Origin: Streptomyces sp. V3I7
GTDB lineage: Bacteria > Actinomycetota > Actinomycetes > Streptomycetales > Streptomycetaceae
Length of the DNA: 64,000 bases
Assembly (NCBI RefSeq): GCF_030817495.1
Contig: NZ_JAUSZK010000001.1
Coordinates: 5,435,001 to 5,499,000, forward strand
Reading direction: 5' to 3'
This document shows positions 1-7,756 of the stretch, piece by piece. Each line of letters starts with the position of its first letter. The first letter of the stretch is position 1. The translations under genes were made by a program, and so were the position numbers. The notes under the pieces were generated by a model. That model did not search any database, had not been told where the DNA came from, and saw only the letters and a list, made by a program, of their open reading frames with translations.

Positions 1-2
1 CG

Positions 3-839
3 CTCGCCGCGACCGAGGAGACCGTACGGCGGCACCACGACCCCTCGTTCGACGCGATGACCCAGGTCGCCGTCGCCCCCTGCTCGCCGTTCTCGGTCTC
101 GACCGAACTGATGCGGCAGAGCGCTGAGTTGGCGCGCCGACTCGGCGTACGGCTGCACACGCACGGCTCGGAGACGGTCGAGGAGGAAGAGTTCTGCCAC
201 GAGCTGTTCGGCATGGGCCCGACCGACTACTTCGCCTCGACGGGCTGGCTCGGCGAGGACGTGTGGATGGCGCACTGCGTCCACATGAACGACTCCGACA
301 TCGCCGCCTTCGCCCGGACCGGGACCGGCGTCGCCCACTGCCCCTCCTCCAACGCCCGCCTGGCCGCCGGGATCGCCCGCGTCCCCGACATGCTGGCGGC
401 GGGCGTCCCGGTGGGCCTCGGCGTGGACGGAACGGCGTCCAACGAGTCCGGCGAACTCCACACCGAACTGCGCAACGCCCTGCTCATCAACCGCCTGGGC
501 ACCCACCGCGAGGCCGCCCTGAACGCCCGCCAGGCGCTGCGCCTGGGGACGTACGGCGGCGCCCAAGTCCTGGGCCGGGCCGGGGAGACCGGCTCGCTGG
601 AGCCGGGCAAGCTCGCCGACCTCGTTCTGTGGAACCTCGACACGCTCGCCCACGCCTCGATCGCCGACCCGGTGGCCGCCCTCGTCCTCGGCGCGGCGGC
701 ACCGGTCACGGCCTCCTTCGTCAACGGCCGCCAGATCGTGGAGAACGGGCGTCTGCTGCACGCCGACGAGGATGAGATCGCCCGCGCCACGCGGGAGGAG
801 GCGCGGCGGCTGGCGCGGGTCGCCGCGGGTGAGGGGTGA
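3..839 (+). CDS. 8-oxoguanine deaminase-like amidohydrolase (5' end outside window)
   Basis: The reading frame is open from the window edge to a TGA at 837-839, so 278 residues of the C-terminal part are visible and the N-terminal metal ligands are missing. It is a COG0402-type amidohydrolase: HTHGSE and MAHCVHM carry expected metal-ligand histidines, and GVDGTASNESG carries the conserved aspartate of the deaminase barrel. GSLEPGKLADLVLWN near the end is the usual amidohydrolase C-terminal motif. These enzymes hydrolytically deaminate 8-oxoguanine or related purines in the cytosol, giving urate-type products; guanine deaminase or hydroxyatrazine hydrolase are alternatives. A purine role would fit the allantoin genes 20 kb away, but the two are not adjacent, so that link is inference. 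Confidence 0.75.
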   Translation, partial: LAATEETVRRHHDPSFDAMTQVAVAPCSPFSVSTELMRQSAELARRLGVRLHTHGSETVEEEEFCHELFGMGPTDYFASTGWLGEDVWMAHCVHMNDSDIAAFARTGTGVAHCPSSNARLAAGIARVPDMLAAGVPVGLGVDGTASNESGELHTELRNALLINRLGTHREAALNARQALRLGTYGGAQVLGRAGETGSLEPGKLADLVLWNLDTLAHASIADPVAALVLGAAAPVTASFVNGRQIVENGRLLHADEDEIARATREEARRLARVAAGEG

Positions 840-871
840 GGGGTGAGCGGGGCGGCGGCAGGCGGGCGGGG

Positions 872-2656
872 CTAGGAGCCGGAACCGGGCTCGGGCTTCT
901 CCGGTTCGGGCTCGGGGTGGGGCTCGGGGTCCTCCGGGTTGCCCTGGTGAGCCTTGTGAGGGCCGCTGTCCGGGGCCGGTCCGATACGGATCCGGAACTT
1001 GCCGGCGAACCTGCGGTGTCCCGCGATGACCGCGTGCTCGATGGCCTCCGCGCCCTTGTCCTCGCGCACGATCAGCGGGTCCCGCCGCAGGTCGCGCATC
1101 AGGGCCCAGCACAGGCCCACCATCACCAGGGTGAACGGGGCGGCGACGAGGATCGTCAGATTCTGCAGGCCGGTGAGCGCGTCACCCGCACCGCCGCCGA
1201 TCAGCAGCATGATGGCCGCCACCGCGCCGGTGAGCACGCCCCAGAAGATGACGGCGGGCTTGGTCGGCTCGATCGAGCCACGCTGCGAGAGGGTGCCCAT
1301 CACGATCGAAGCGGCGTCGGCGCCGGAGACGAAGAAGATCGCGACGAGGATCATCACCAGCAGGCTCGTCGCGGTGGCGACCGGGTACTGCTGGAGCACG
1401 CCGAACAGCTGCCCCTCCTGGGTGGTCACGCCCGCCAGCCGCCCCTCCTCGTCCAGGCGCATCGCCGTACCGCCGAAGATGGCGAACCAGACCAGGCTGA
1501 CCGCGCTCGGCACCAGGATCACGCCGCCCACGAACTGCCGGATGGTGCGGCCGCGGCTGATCCGGGCGATGAACATGCCGACGAACGGCGTCCACGAGAT
1601 CCACCACGCCCAGTAGAAGACCGTCCAGTTGGACAGCCAGTCGGCGACGCCCTTGCCGCTCGACGCCTCAGTACGCCCGGCCAGCTGCGGCAGGTCGTTG
1701 AGGAACGCGGCGACCGAGGTCGGGATCAGGTCGAGGATGAGGATCGTCGGGCCCGCCACGAACACGAAGACGGCGAGAATCAGCGCCAGCACCATGTTGA
1801 TGTTGGACAGCCACTGGATGCCCTTCTCCACGCCGGACACGGCGGACAGCACGAACGCCGCGGTCAGCACGGCGATGACGACGACGAGCAGGCCCGTACC
1901 GACGGTGCCCAGCCAGCCCAGCACCCGGATGCCGCTGCTGATCTGCAGCGTGCCGAGGCCGAGGGACGCGGCGGAGCCGAACAGCGTGGCGAAGATGGCC
2001 AGGATGTCGATGACCCGGCCGCCCCATCCCTCGGTGCGCCGCCTGCCCAGCAGCGGCTCGAACACCGAACTGATCAGCTGGCGTCTGCCGCGCCGGAAGG
2101 TGCTGTACGCGATGGCGAGGCCCACGACGGCGTAGATGGCCCAGGGGTGCAGCGTCCAGTGGAAGAGGGTGGTGGCCATGGCGGTCTCCATGGCCTGGGC
2201 CGCGTCGGCCGGGTCGGTGCCGGGCGGGGGATTCCTGAAGTGGGCCAGCGGCTCGCTGACCCCGAAGAACATCAGCCCGATGCCCATGCCGGCGCTGAAC
2301 ATCATGGCGATCCAGGACACGGTCCGGAACTCCGGCGCCTCGCCCTCGGCCCCGAGCGTGATCTTGCCGTAGCGGCTGATCGCGAGCCACAGGGCGAAGA
2401 CCACGAAGGCGGACGCGGCCAGGACGAAGGCCCAGCCGGCGTTGTGCATCAGCCCGCGCAGGAGCGCGTTGGACACGTCCTTCAGAGACTGGGTGGCCAG
2501 TGCGCCCCAGATGATGAAGGCGAGCGTCGCCGCGGCCGTGACGCCGAAGACGACGACGTCGGTCTCCGGGCGCCGCGTCTCGTGCGGGCTGCCCGGCAGG
2601 TGCCTGACCACGACGTCGTCGGCGCCACCGCCCTCGTCCTTCCCTTTGTCCGGCAC
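872..2656 (-). CDS. BCCT family betaine/choline/carnitine transporter
   Basis: 594 residues with about twelve hydrophobic segments. The family signature lies in the middle (FYWAWWISWTPFVGMFIARISRG, split here as FYWAWWISW and TPFVGMFIARISRG), with the aromatic box that binds trimethylammonium groups. Na+- or H+-coupled uptake of glycine betaine, choline or carnitine, usually for osmoprotection, is known for the family; the exact substrate cannot be read from sequence. The start is a GTG (CAC at 2654-2656) preceded on the coding strand by GAAAGGGGCGACAC. The cytosolic tail is rich in Glu-Pro pairs and ends GSGS. The IS200/IS605 element begins only 55 bp upstream, so the native promoter has probably been separated from the gene. 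Confidence 0.92.
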   Translation of the reverse strand: MPDKGKDEGGGADDVVVRHLPGSPHETRRPETDVVVFGVTAAATLAFIIWGALATQSLKDVSNALLRGLMHNAGWAFVLAASAFVVFALWLAISRYGKITLGAEGEAPEFRTVSWIAMMFSAGMGIGLMFFGVSEPLAHFRNPPPGTDPADAAQAMETAMATTLFHWTLHPWAIYAVVGLAIAYSTFRRGRRQLISSVFEPLLGRRRTEGWGGRVIDILAIFATLFGSAASLGLGTLQISSGIRVLGWLGTVGTGLLVVVIAVLTAAFVLSAVSGVEKGIQWLSNINMVLALILAVFVFVAGPTILILDLIPTSVAAFLNDLPQLAGRTEASSGKGVADWLSNWTVFYWAWWISWTPFVGMFIARISRGRTIRQFVGGVILVPSAVSLVWFAIFGGTAMRLDEEGRLAGVTTQEGQLFGVLQQYPVATATSLLVMILVAIFFVSGADAASIVMGTLSQRGSIEPTKPAVIFWGVLTGAVAAIMLLIGGGAGDALTGLQNLTILVAAPFTLVMVGLCWALMRDLRRDPLIVREDKGAEAIEHAVIAGHRRFAGKFRIRIGPAPDSGPHKAHQGNPEDPEPHPEPEPEKPEPGSGS

Positions 2657-2730
2657 GTGTCGCCCCTTTCGCGCAGGGAAGCCTGATCTATCCGATCTTG
2701 CTACGCCTTACCGGGGCTCTTGCAGAAGGC

Positions 2731-2748
2731 CCCGGCGTTCACGCCGGG
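2731..2748. repeat. Left-end subterminal hairpin of the IS200/IS605 element
   Basis: CCCGGCG, loop TTCA, CGCCGGG: a perfect 7-bp stem 19 nt inside the left cleavage site. In IS608-type elements TnpA binds this single-stranded hairpin, and a tetranucleotide at its 5' foot (here GAAG or AAGG, 2726-2729) pairs with the TTAC target. Confidence 0.75.
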
Positions 2749-2782
2749 ATGAATGCATCTCAAGGCTGCTCTGACGTGCACC

Positions 2783-3199
2783 TTAGAGCCGGCGTTTTTG
2801 CTGCTCAATGTACTGGCGGACGATCGTCAACGGTGCTCCGCCGCATGATGCGGTGAAGTACGAGGGCGACCACAGGTGTCCGTGCGTGATGGCGCGGTTG
2901 ACCTGGCCGGTGAACTCCTGCCGTATCCGGCGGGCGGAGACGCCTTTGAGGCTGTTGACCAGCTTGGAGACGGCGACCTTGGGCGGGTAGTGGACCAGGA
3001 GGTGTACGTGGTCGCGTTCGCCGTTGAACTCCTTCAGCTCCGCCTCGAAGTCCTCGCAGACCTTGCGCATGATCTCTTCGCAGCGTGTCAGCATCTCGTC
3101 GTTGAACACCCCGCGCCGGTACTTCGTCACGAAGACCAAGTGCACATGCATCGCCGAAACGACGTGTCTGCCCCGCCTGTAGTCGTTCTGCCCCTCCAT
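2783..3199 (-). CDS. tnpA: IS200/IS605 Y1 transposase TnpA
   Basis: 138 residues, normal length for the Y1 HUH transposases that excise and insert single-stranded circles. The HUH metal site is H64-V-H66 (RDHVHLLVHYPP) and the nucleophilic tyrosine is Y130 in IVRQYIEQQ. The frame stays open far upstream, but that part is antisense to tnpB; the ATG at 3197-3199 matches the family's N-terminus (MEGQNDYRRGRHVV). tnpB starts divergently 27 bp away, so the two promoters overlap. All catalytic residues are present, so the element may be active. Confidence 0.93.
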   Translation of the reverse strand: MEGQNDYRRGRHVVSAMHVHLVFVTKYRRGVFNDEMLTRCEEIMRKVCEDFEAELKEFNGERDHVHLLVHYPPKVAVSKLVNSLKGVSARRIRQEFTGQVNRAITHGHLWSPSYFTASCGGAPLTIVRQYIEQQKRRL

Positions 3200-3213
3200 G
3201 AGACCAATCGTAT

Positions 3214-3229
3214 TAGGATCTTGGCTGTG
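3214..3229 (+). promoter_or_regulatory. Probable -10 and leaderless start of tnpB
   Basis: TAGGAT at 3214-3219 is a good -10 hexamer and lies 7 nt before the GTG at 3227, the spacing seen in leaderless actinobacterial transcripts. No convincing -35 was found. Confidence 0.45.
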
Positions 3230-4471
3230 CAGCTCCGCTACAACTACCGGGCCTATCCGGACGGCACCCAGCGCCGTGCGCTGGCGCAGGCGTTCGGGTG
3301 CGCCCGCGTGGTGTGGAACGACTGCCTGCGCGACCGCAAGGAGGCGCACGCGGCGGGGCTGCCGTACGTGAAGTCGGCCGAACTGTCCCGGCTTCGCATC
3401 ACCCAGGCCAAGCGCACGGAGGAACGGGCCTGGCTCGCGGATGTGTCGGCGGTCGTCCTGCAGCAGTCTCTGCGGGACCTGGACACCGCCTACAAGAACT
3501 TCTTCGACTCGGTCAAGGGCAAGCGGCAGGGCCGCAAGGTCGGCCCTCCCCGCTACAAGTCGAAGAAGGACACCCGGCAGTCGCTCCGCCTCAACACCAA
3601 CGCCTTCTCCCTGAAGGACGACGGCACGGTGTACGTGGCCAAGGTCGGTGATCTCAAGGTCAAGTGGTCCCGCCGGCTTCCGGCCGCGCCCACGTCTCTG
3701 ACCGTCACCAAGGACAGCTCGGGCCGGTACTTCCTCAGCTTCGTCGTGGACACCGAGCTGGACATCCTGCCTGAGCTGGAGACCGACGCCGGTATCGACC
3801 TCGGTCTGTCCGCCTTCGCCGTCCTGTCCGACGGCAGGAAGATCGACAGCCCGCGCTTCCTGCGCCGGGCGGAGAAGAAACTCAAGCGCCTTCAGCGGGA
3901 GCTGTCCCGCAAGGCCAAGGGATCGAAGAACCGGGCCAAGGCCCGCATCAAGGTCGCACGCCAGCACGCCAGGGTGGCCAGCCGGCGCCGGGACTGGCAC
4001 CACAAGGCATCCACACAGATCATTCGCGACAACCAAGCGGTGTACGTGGAGGACCTCGCGGTGTCCGGCCTGGCCCGTACTCGGCTCGCCAAGTCCGTGC
4101 ACGACGCGGGATGGTCCGCGTTCGTCGGCATGCTGGAGTACAAGGCGACTCTGCACGGCCGCACCTTCGCCAAGGTGGGCCGGGCCTTCCCGTCCTCTCA
4201 GGTCTGCTCGGCCTGCGGATTCCGCGACGGACCCAAGCCCCTGTACGTCCGGAAGTGGACGTGCAGGGCATGTGGCACCGTGCACGACCGCGACCACAAC
4301 GCAGCCCGCAATGTCCTCTTCGAGGGACGTCGTATCGTCGCCGCCGGACGGGCGGAGACGCTAAACGCCTGTGGAGCGCCGGTAAGACGGGCACCCGTGC
4401 CCGCACAGCGCGGTGAAGCAGGAAGCCCCCGGAAGGGTCAGACGACCCAGGCCGGAATCCCCGGCCGTTAG
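3227..4471 (+). CDS. tnpB: RNA-guided endonuclease TnpB
   Basis: 414 residues. RuvC-type catalytic residues are D191 (GIDLGLSAFAVLSDG), E275 (YVEDLAVSGL) and the Asp in DRDHNAA (354-360). A zinc ribbon with CSAC and CRAC pairs separates the last two. TnpB proteins are known to cut double-stranded DNA next to a transposon-specific motif when guided by an RNA made from the element's right end, which helps the element persist after excision. Start: GTG 3227 fits a leaderless promoter; TTG 3221 is an in-frame alternative. The TAG stop lies in the loop of the right-end hairpin, so gene and guide RNA overlap. Nothing looks degenerate. Confidence 0.93.
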   Translation: MQLRYNYRAYPDGTQRRALAQAFGCARVVWNDCLRDRKEAHAAGLPYVKSAELSRLRITQAKRTEERAWLADVSAVVLQQSLRDLDTAYKNFFDSVKGKRQGRKVGPPRYKSKKDTRQSLRLNTNAFSLKDDGTVYVAKVGDLKVKWSRRLPAAPTSLTVTKDSSGRYFLSFVVDTELDILPELETDAGIDLGLSAFAVLSDGRKIDSPRFLRRAEKKLKRLQRELSRKAKGSKNRAKARIKVARQHARVASRRRDWHHKASTQIIRDNQAVYVEDLAVSGLARTRLAKSVHDAGWSAFVGMLEYKATLHGRTFAKVGRAFPSSQVCSACGFRDGPKPLYVRKWTCRACGTVHDRDHNAARNVLFEGRRIVAAGRAETLNACGAPVRRAPVPAQRGEAGSPRKGQTTQAGIPGR

Positions 4472-4508
4472 GCCAGGGAGCACGTCAACACGCGCCCGTT
4501 CCGTACCC
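4380..4508 (+). ncRNA. Candidate TnpB guide RNA (omega RNA/reRNA) with flanking guide
   Basis: In studied IS605 elements the guide RNA covers the 3' end of tnpB and the right end, and its guide segment is the flanking DNA. Here that region has stacked hairpins: GGGTC-AGAC-GACCC (4435-4448), and either GGCCGG-N5-CCGGCC (4450-4466) or the right-end hairpin 4458-4479. The scaffold would end at TCAA (4488) and the guide would be about 4489-4508. The 5' end near 4380 is a guess. The matching target-adjacent motif would be TTAC. No expression evidence is available. Confidence 0.5.
4458..4479. repeat. Right-end subterminal hairpin of the IS200/IS605 element
   Basis: TCCC-C-GGCC, loop GTTA, GGCC-A-GGGA: two 4-bp helices split by one C/A mismatch, resembling the irregular hairpin of IS608. 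GAAT at its 5' foot corresponds to the IS608 right guide, and TCAA follows after 5 nt. Confidence 0.7.
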
Positions 4509-4994
4509 TCGCCGCCTCGCGCGGCAGGGGCTCGCCGGGAGGGACGTTCGACCGGTCCCGGCGATGTCGGCACTGAGCGCGGCGGCCACCAGAGAGACCA
4601 CCAGGATCAGCGACCACGTGAGGACATGAACCGAACGCGGGTAGCTCGCAAGCGAGTAGCCGTCCCCGGTCAGAAGGCCGACGGCCAGCGCCGCGAGGGG
4701 CACCCCCGTGACGGCCCCCGCGAGAAGCCCCCGAAGCACCGGCCGCGCGATCACCCGACAGGGCGCGACGGCCAGCACGACCCCGATGAGGACCCCCAGC
4801 ACGACACCCCCGGCCATGCTCCCGGCAACGCCCCACGTCCCCAAGGAGATCAGCGCCCACACGGTTCCCCACCGCCCACCGCGCATGAAGACGAGCGCCC
4901 CCACGAGGCACAAACCCCCACCGACCCCCGCCGGCCACACCCCGATCCGCACCCCCACACCGACGCCCCGACGAACGACCGCCCGCACTGTCAT
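4485..4994 (-). CDS. Small membrane protein of an efflux operon (3' end altered by IS)
   Basis: 169 residues, family not recognised. Hydrophobic segments lie at about 20-40, 45-65, 65-80, 90-110 and 125-145, suggesting four or five helices; the ends are basic. The ATG at 4994 overlaps the TGA of the upstream MFS gene (ATGA), so the two are translationally coupled and probably act together. The last sense codon (TGT) and the stop (TGA) include the final four bases of the IS200/IS605 element. The pre-insertion ending reconstructs as TGG-TAA at the same codon positions, so only the last residue changed, Trp to Cys. The gene is probably still functional. Confidence 0.65.
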   Translation of the reverse strand: MTVRAVVRRGVGVGVRIGVWPAGVGGGLCLVGALVFMRGGRWGTVWALISLGTWGVAGSMAGGVVLGVLIGVVLAVAPCRVIARPVLRGLLAGAVTGVPLAALAVGLLTGDGYSLASYPRSVHVLTWSLILVVSLVAAALSADIAGTGRTSLPASPCRARRRGYGTGAC

Positions 4995-6448
4995 ACGCGC
5001 CCTCTCCTGCGAGTAGATGTCGGGACCTTACTGCGCAGCGCCACCGCGGCGAGCGCCCCTGCTCCCACCGCGAGCCCAGTGCCCACCAGGAATGCCAGCC
5101 GGTACCCCGCCGCCGTGGCAGTGACCAGTCCCGCGCCCTGGCGGAGCAGGCCATGGGTGCGGGTCGCCGCGAGCGTCGACAGCACCGCCAGCCCCAGGGA
5201 ACCGCCCACCACCTGAGTGGTGTTGAACAGGCCGGAGGCCAGTCCCGCGTCCTCGTCCCGCGCCCCCGACATGGCGAGCCCGGTCAGCGCGGGCATCGCT
5301 GCCGCGAAACCGGCGGAGAGCAGGAGAAGCGGCGGAAGGACGTCCTCGACGTACGAACCGTCTGCGGGGGCCCGGCTCAGCAGGGCCATGCCCGCGATGA
5401 TCAGTGCCAGCCCGGCCAGCAGCACCCGATAGGCGCCGAACCAGCCGATGGTTCGCGCCGAAAGCCCCAGCATCAGCAGTCCGATCGTGACCGGCGCCGG
5501 CAGGAACGCCATACCGGTTGCCAACTCGCCGAAACCCAGTACTCGTTGTACGTACAGCGCGCCGATGAACTGGAAGCCGTACATCGTCCCGATCATCAGG
5601 ATCTGGACCGCGTTGGCGCTGGTCAGCAGCCGGGAGCGGAACAGTCGCAGGCGCAACAGCGGGCGTGCCGCGCATGCCTGGCGGATGGTGAACGCTGCGA
5701 ACAGGGCGAGAGCGAGGCCCGCGAGGAGCAGGGTGGCGGTCAGGTCGCGGCTGCCGGAACCGACGATGACGTACACGGTCAGCATCAGGGCGCCCGTGAT
5801 GAGTGCCGCCCCCGGGAAGTCGGCCCCTTTGCCGAGCCCGGCGCCGCTCTCCGGCGCGAGTACACGCATCGCGGCCAGCCAGGCAGCGATGCCGATCGGC
5901 AGGTTGATCAGGAAGATCCAGTGCCAGCTCAGGGTCTGGGTCAGCGCGCCGCCGAGGAAGGTGCCGAGCGCTCCCCCAGCCGCGCCCACCGCGCTGAACA
6001 CCGCGATGGCGCGCGCCTGCTCATGCGGCTCAGGGAAGAGGGAGACCAGCATGCCGAGCACCACGGCCGACGCCGTCGCCCCTCCCGCACCCTGCACGGC
6101 CCGTGCGGCGATCAGGACGGTCTGGCTGGTGGCGAGCCCTGCCAGCACCGAGGCGGCGGTGAACACGGCGAGTCCGGCGGTGAACATCCGCTTGCGGCCC
6201 ACCAGGTCCCCGAGCCGCCCGGCCAGAAGGAGCAGCCCGCCGAACGGGACCAGATAGGCGTTGACCACCCAGGCGAGGCCCGGCCCGCTGAATCCCAGGT
6301 CGGTCTGGATGGCGGGCATTGCCACGGTGACGATGTTGCCGTCCAGGATGGTCATCAGTGTCCCCGCACACAGGACGACGAGGGACGCCCAGCGGGAGTA
6401 CGTTCGAGACGGCGTCACGCGTGCCGGTGACTCGGCTGTGATCGACAT
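4991..6448 (-). CDS. MFS drug exporter, DHA2 (EmrB/QacA) 14-helix family
   Basis: 485 residues with about fourteen hydrophobic segments. LDGNIVTVAMPAIQTDLG at the first helix and GRLGDLVGRKRMF in the first cytoplasmic loop are typical of DHA2 proton-coupled exporters, and the GAAGGALGTFLGG stretch fits the family's motif C. Start: ATG at 6448, which begins the conserved MSITAESP N-terminus; GGAGG lies 10 nt upstream on the coding strand. It is divergent from the HxlR gene at 6564 with 115 bp between, the usual arrangement of a pump and its regulator. The substrate is unknown. Confidence 0.9.
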   Translation of the reverse strand: MSITAESPARVTPSRTYSRWASLVVLCAGTLMTILDGNIVTVAMPAIQTDLGFSGPGLAWVVNAYLVPFGGLLLLAGRLGDLVGRKRMFTAGLAVFTAASVLAGLATSQTVLIAARAVQGAGGATASAVVLGMLVSLFPEPHEQARAIAVFSAVGAAGGALGTFLGGALTQTLSWHWIFLINLPIGIAAWLAAMRVLAPESGAGLGKGADFPGAALITGALMLTVYVIVGSGSRDLTATLLLAGLALALFAAFTIRQACAARPLLRLRLFRSRLLTSANAVQILMIGTMYGFQFIGALYVQRVLGFGELATGMAFLPAPVTIGLLMLGLSARTIGWFGAYRVLLAGLALIIAGMALLSRAPADGSYVEDVLPPLLLLSAGFAAAMPALTGLAMSGARDEDAGLASGLFNTTQVVGGSLGLAVLSTLAATRTHGLLRQGAGLVTATAAGYRLAFLVGTGLAVGAGALAAVALRSKVPTSTRRRGRV

Positions 6449-6524
6449 GACCTCTTGGCCTCCGCATGCAAGCACGATAAGGAACCGAGCGTGCCCTTGG
6501 TGCACGTCTTGTAACGGGGCTCAT

Positions 6525-6538
6525 CATGGGTGACCATG
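6525..6538. promoter_or_regulatory. Possible HxlR operator between exporter and regulator
   Basis: CATGG-GTGA-CCATG inverted repeat, the best dyad in the 115-bp divergent promoter region. HxlR dimers bind short dyads in such regions; assignment is by position only. Confidence 0.35.
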
Positions 6539-6563
6539 GGCAGGACGGTAAGGAGGCAGTTCG

Positions 6564-6977
6564 ATGTCCCAGAGGAACACGGGTGTTTCCACCCAGGTCG
6601 TGAACGCCCACGCGTGCCCGGTCCGCGAAGTTCTTGACAGGGTCGCCGGAAAATGGAGCGTCCAGATTCTCGTCGCGGCCGCCCACGGCCCGATCCGGTT
6701 CACCGAGTTGGAGCGCAGCATCGAGGGCATCAGCCGTCGCATGCTGACGCTCACCCTGCGCAACCTCGAACGCGACGGACTCGTGACGCGCACGGTGTAC
6801 CCGACGGTGCCGCCAAAGGTCGAGTACGAACTGACGTCGGTGGCATATGAGTTGCACGAAACCCTGCAACGCCTGACGGACTGGGCGGAGCGCAACCGTC
6901 TGCACATCGCCGAGGCACGCGCCGCCTACGACGCCGAGCACCGACCGGAGTTGCTCGGCGCGCAGGCGGCGCGGTGA
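6564..6977 (+). CDS. HxlR/DUF24-family transcriptional regulator
   Basis: 137 residues, a single winged-helix HxlR domain: the N-terminal cysteine in HACPVREVLDRVAGKW, then IRFTELERSIEGISRRMLTLTLRNLERDGL (recognition region) and a tyrosine-containing wing. Many HxlR proteins sense electrophiles or oxidants through that N-terminal cysteine (here about residue 18). The ATG has GTAAGGAGG upstream at good spacing. It probably represses the divergent exporter. The TGA is followed within 5 bp by the left boundary of the IS630-type region. Confidence 0.9.
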   Translation: MSQRNTGVSTQVVNAHACPVREVLDRVAGKWSVQILVAAAHGPIRFTELERSIEGISRRMLTLTLRNLERDGLVTRTVYPTVPPKVEYELTSVAYELHETLQRLTDWAERNRLHIAEARAAYDAEHRPELLGAQAAR

Positions 6978-7133
6978 CGGCTAGTGCCCTGACCGCATAG
7001 ACACCTCACGTTGCTACGCCGTCAAGCGGGGCGAACGTCGCGTTCGATTGTCGGGCTTGGCAGGTTGTCCTGGTTGTGCCGGAAGGTCCCAGCAACAAGA
7101 CGCTTCCCGGCTGCCTCAAGGCCTGCGAAGATC

Positions 7134-7751
7134 ATGAGTGTGACTGCAGCAGACCCTCATCCCCTCTCCGCGCTGGAAGAACCCGCCCTGGCTGTGCGGG
7201 AAGAGCGGGATGGTCTGCTGGCCGTGGCGGGCAGGCGCGGATATGACGTCCCGGTCCCGGTAGCGGTCTATGACACGTCCGATCTGAGCTGCCGCGTCCT
7301 CGTTCACTCGCGCTTCCCTGTGCATGCGATGGCCTTCCATCCCGCGCTCCCACTTCTGGCAGTCGGCACCGGCCGATACGACGGCGGCTACTTCTTCGAG
7401 GGGGAACTGCTGCTCCTGCATCTCAAGACCAGCGAAACCCGATCGCTCATCGAGCACGAGATCGGCCGGCAGGTCCTGGAGCTGGAGTGGGTTGACGAAC
7501 AAGCCCTACGGATCCTGATGGCCCCGCCCGACGACTGGCAGGACAAACAGGCCCGTGTAGAGGGGCACGTCGCGGTAGTCCACCGAGACGACTGGGCTGC
7601 CGTTTCAGCCCGGTCACTCACCGGCCGCGATCTGGCTGGCCCGAGGATGCCGGCACCACGTCCCGACGGCCGCGAGGTAGCCCGCCAGATGCTCGCTGAA
7701 GTCAGCGCGGCCTGGCGAGTTCAGTGCGCCGATCACTCAGCGGAACTGTGA
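7134..7751 (+). CDS. Hypothetical protein with WD40-like beta-propeller blades
   Basis: 205 residues from ATG 7134 (about residues 1-205); the frame is open upstream but only this ATG begins a plausible protein. VHAMAFHPALPLLAVGTGRYDGGYFFEGELLLLHL is a WD40-type blade (written here in one piece of the fold: strand, turn, strand), and VLELEWVDEQALRILM is a second. A complete propeller needs more blades, so this may be a fragment. The stop is 5 bp from the IS110 stop codon, and IS110 right ends normally extend beyond their gene, so the last residues may be IS-derived. Function unknown. Confidence 0.5.
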   Translation: MSVTAADPHPLSALEEPALAVREERDGLLAVAGRRGYDVPVPVAVYDTSDLSCRVLVHSRFPVHAMAFHPALPLLAVGTGRYDGGYFFEGELLLLHLKTSETRSLIEHEIGRQVLELEWVDEQALRILMAPPDDWQDKQARVEGHVAVVHRDDWAAVSARSLTGRDLAGPRMPAPRPDGREVARQMLAEVSAAWRVQCADHSAEL

Positions 7752-7756
7752 TGGCA

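Larger units (their letters stand above)
2712..4488. mobile_element. IS200/IS605-family insertion sequence (tnpA + tnpB)
   Basis: 1,777 bp element. The left flank ends with TTAC (2708-2711), the classic IS608-type target, and the element ends with TCAA (4485-4488), the classic right cleavage tetranucleotide. A perfect 7-bp hairpin (2731-2748, loop TTCA) lies 19 nt inside the left end. An imperfect hairpin (4458-4479, loop GTTA) ends 5 nt before TCAA, with GAAT at its 5' foot (4455-4458), the guide tetranucleotide known from IS608. There are no inverted repeats or target duplication, as expected for Y1 transposons. Removing the element and rejoining TTAC to 4489 restores TGG-TAA at the end of the neighbouring membrane-protein gene, which supports the boundaries. 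Both genes look intact. Confidence 0.9.

Noticed and set aside
836..2686. Long open frame opposite the BCCT transporter
   Set aside because: Low-complexity Arg/Asp/His-rich translation with no family motif; antisense shadow caused by high GC third positions.
3200..4297. Upstream extension of the tnpA frame
   Set aside because: It is entirely antisense to tnpB; TnpA homology begins at the ATG at 3199.
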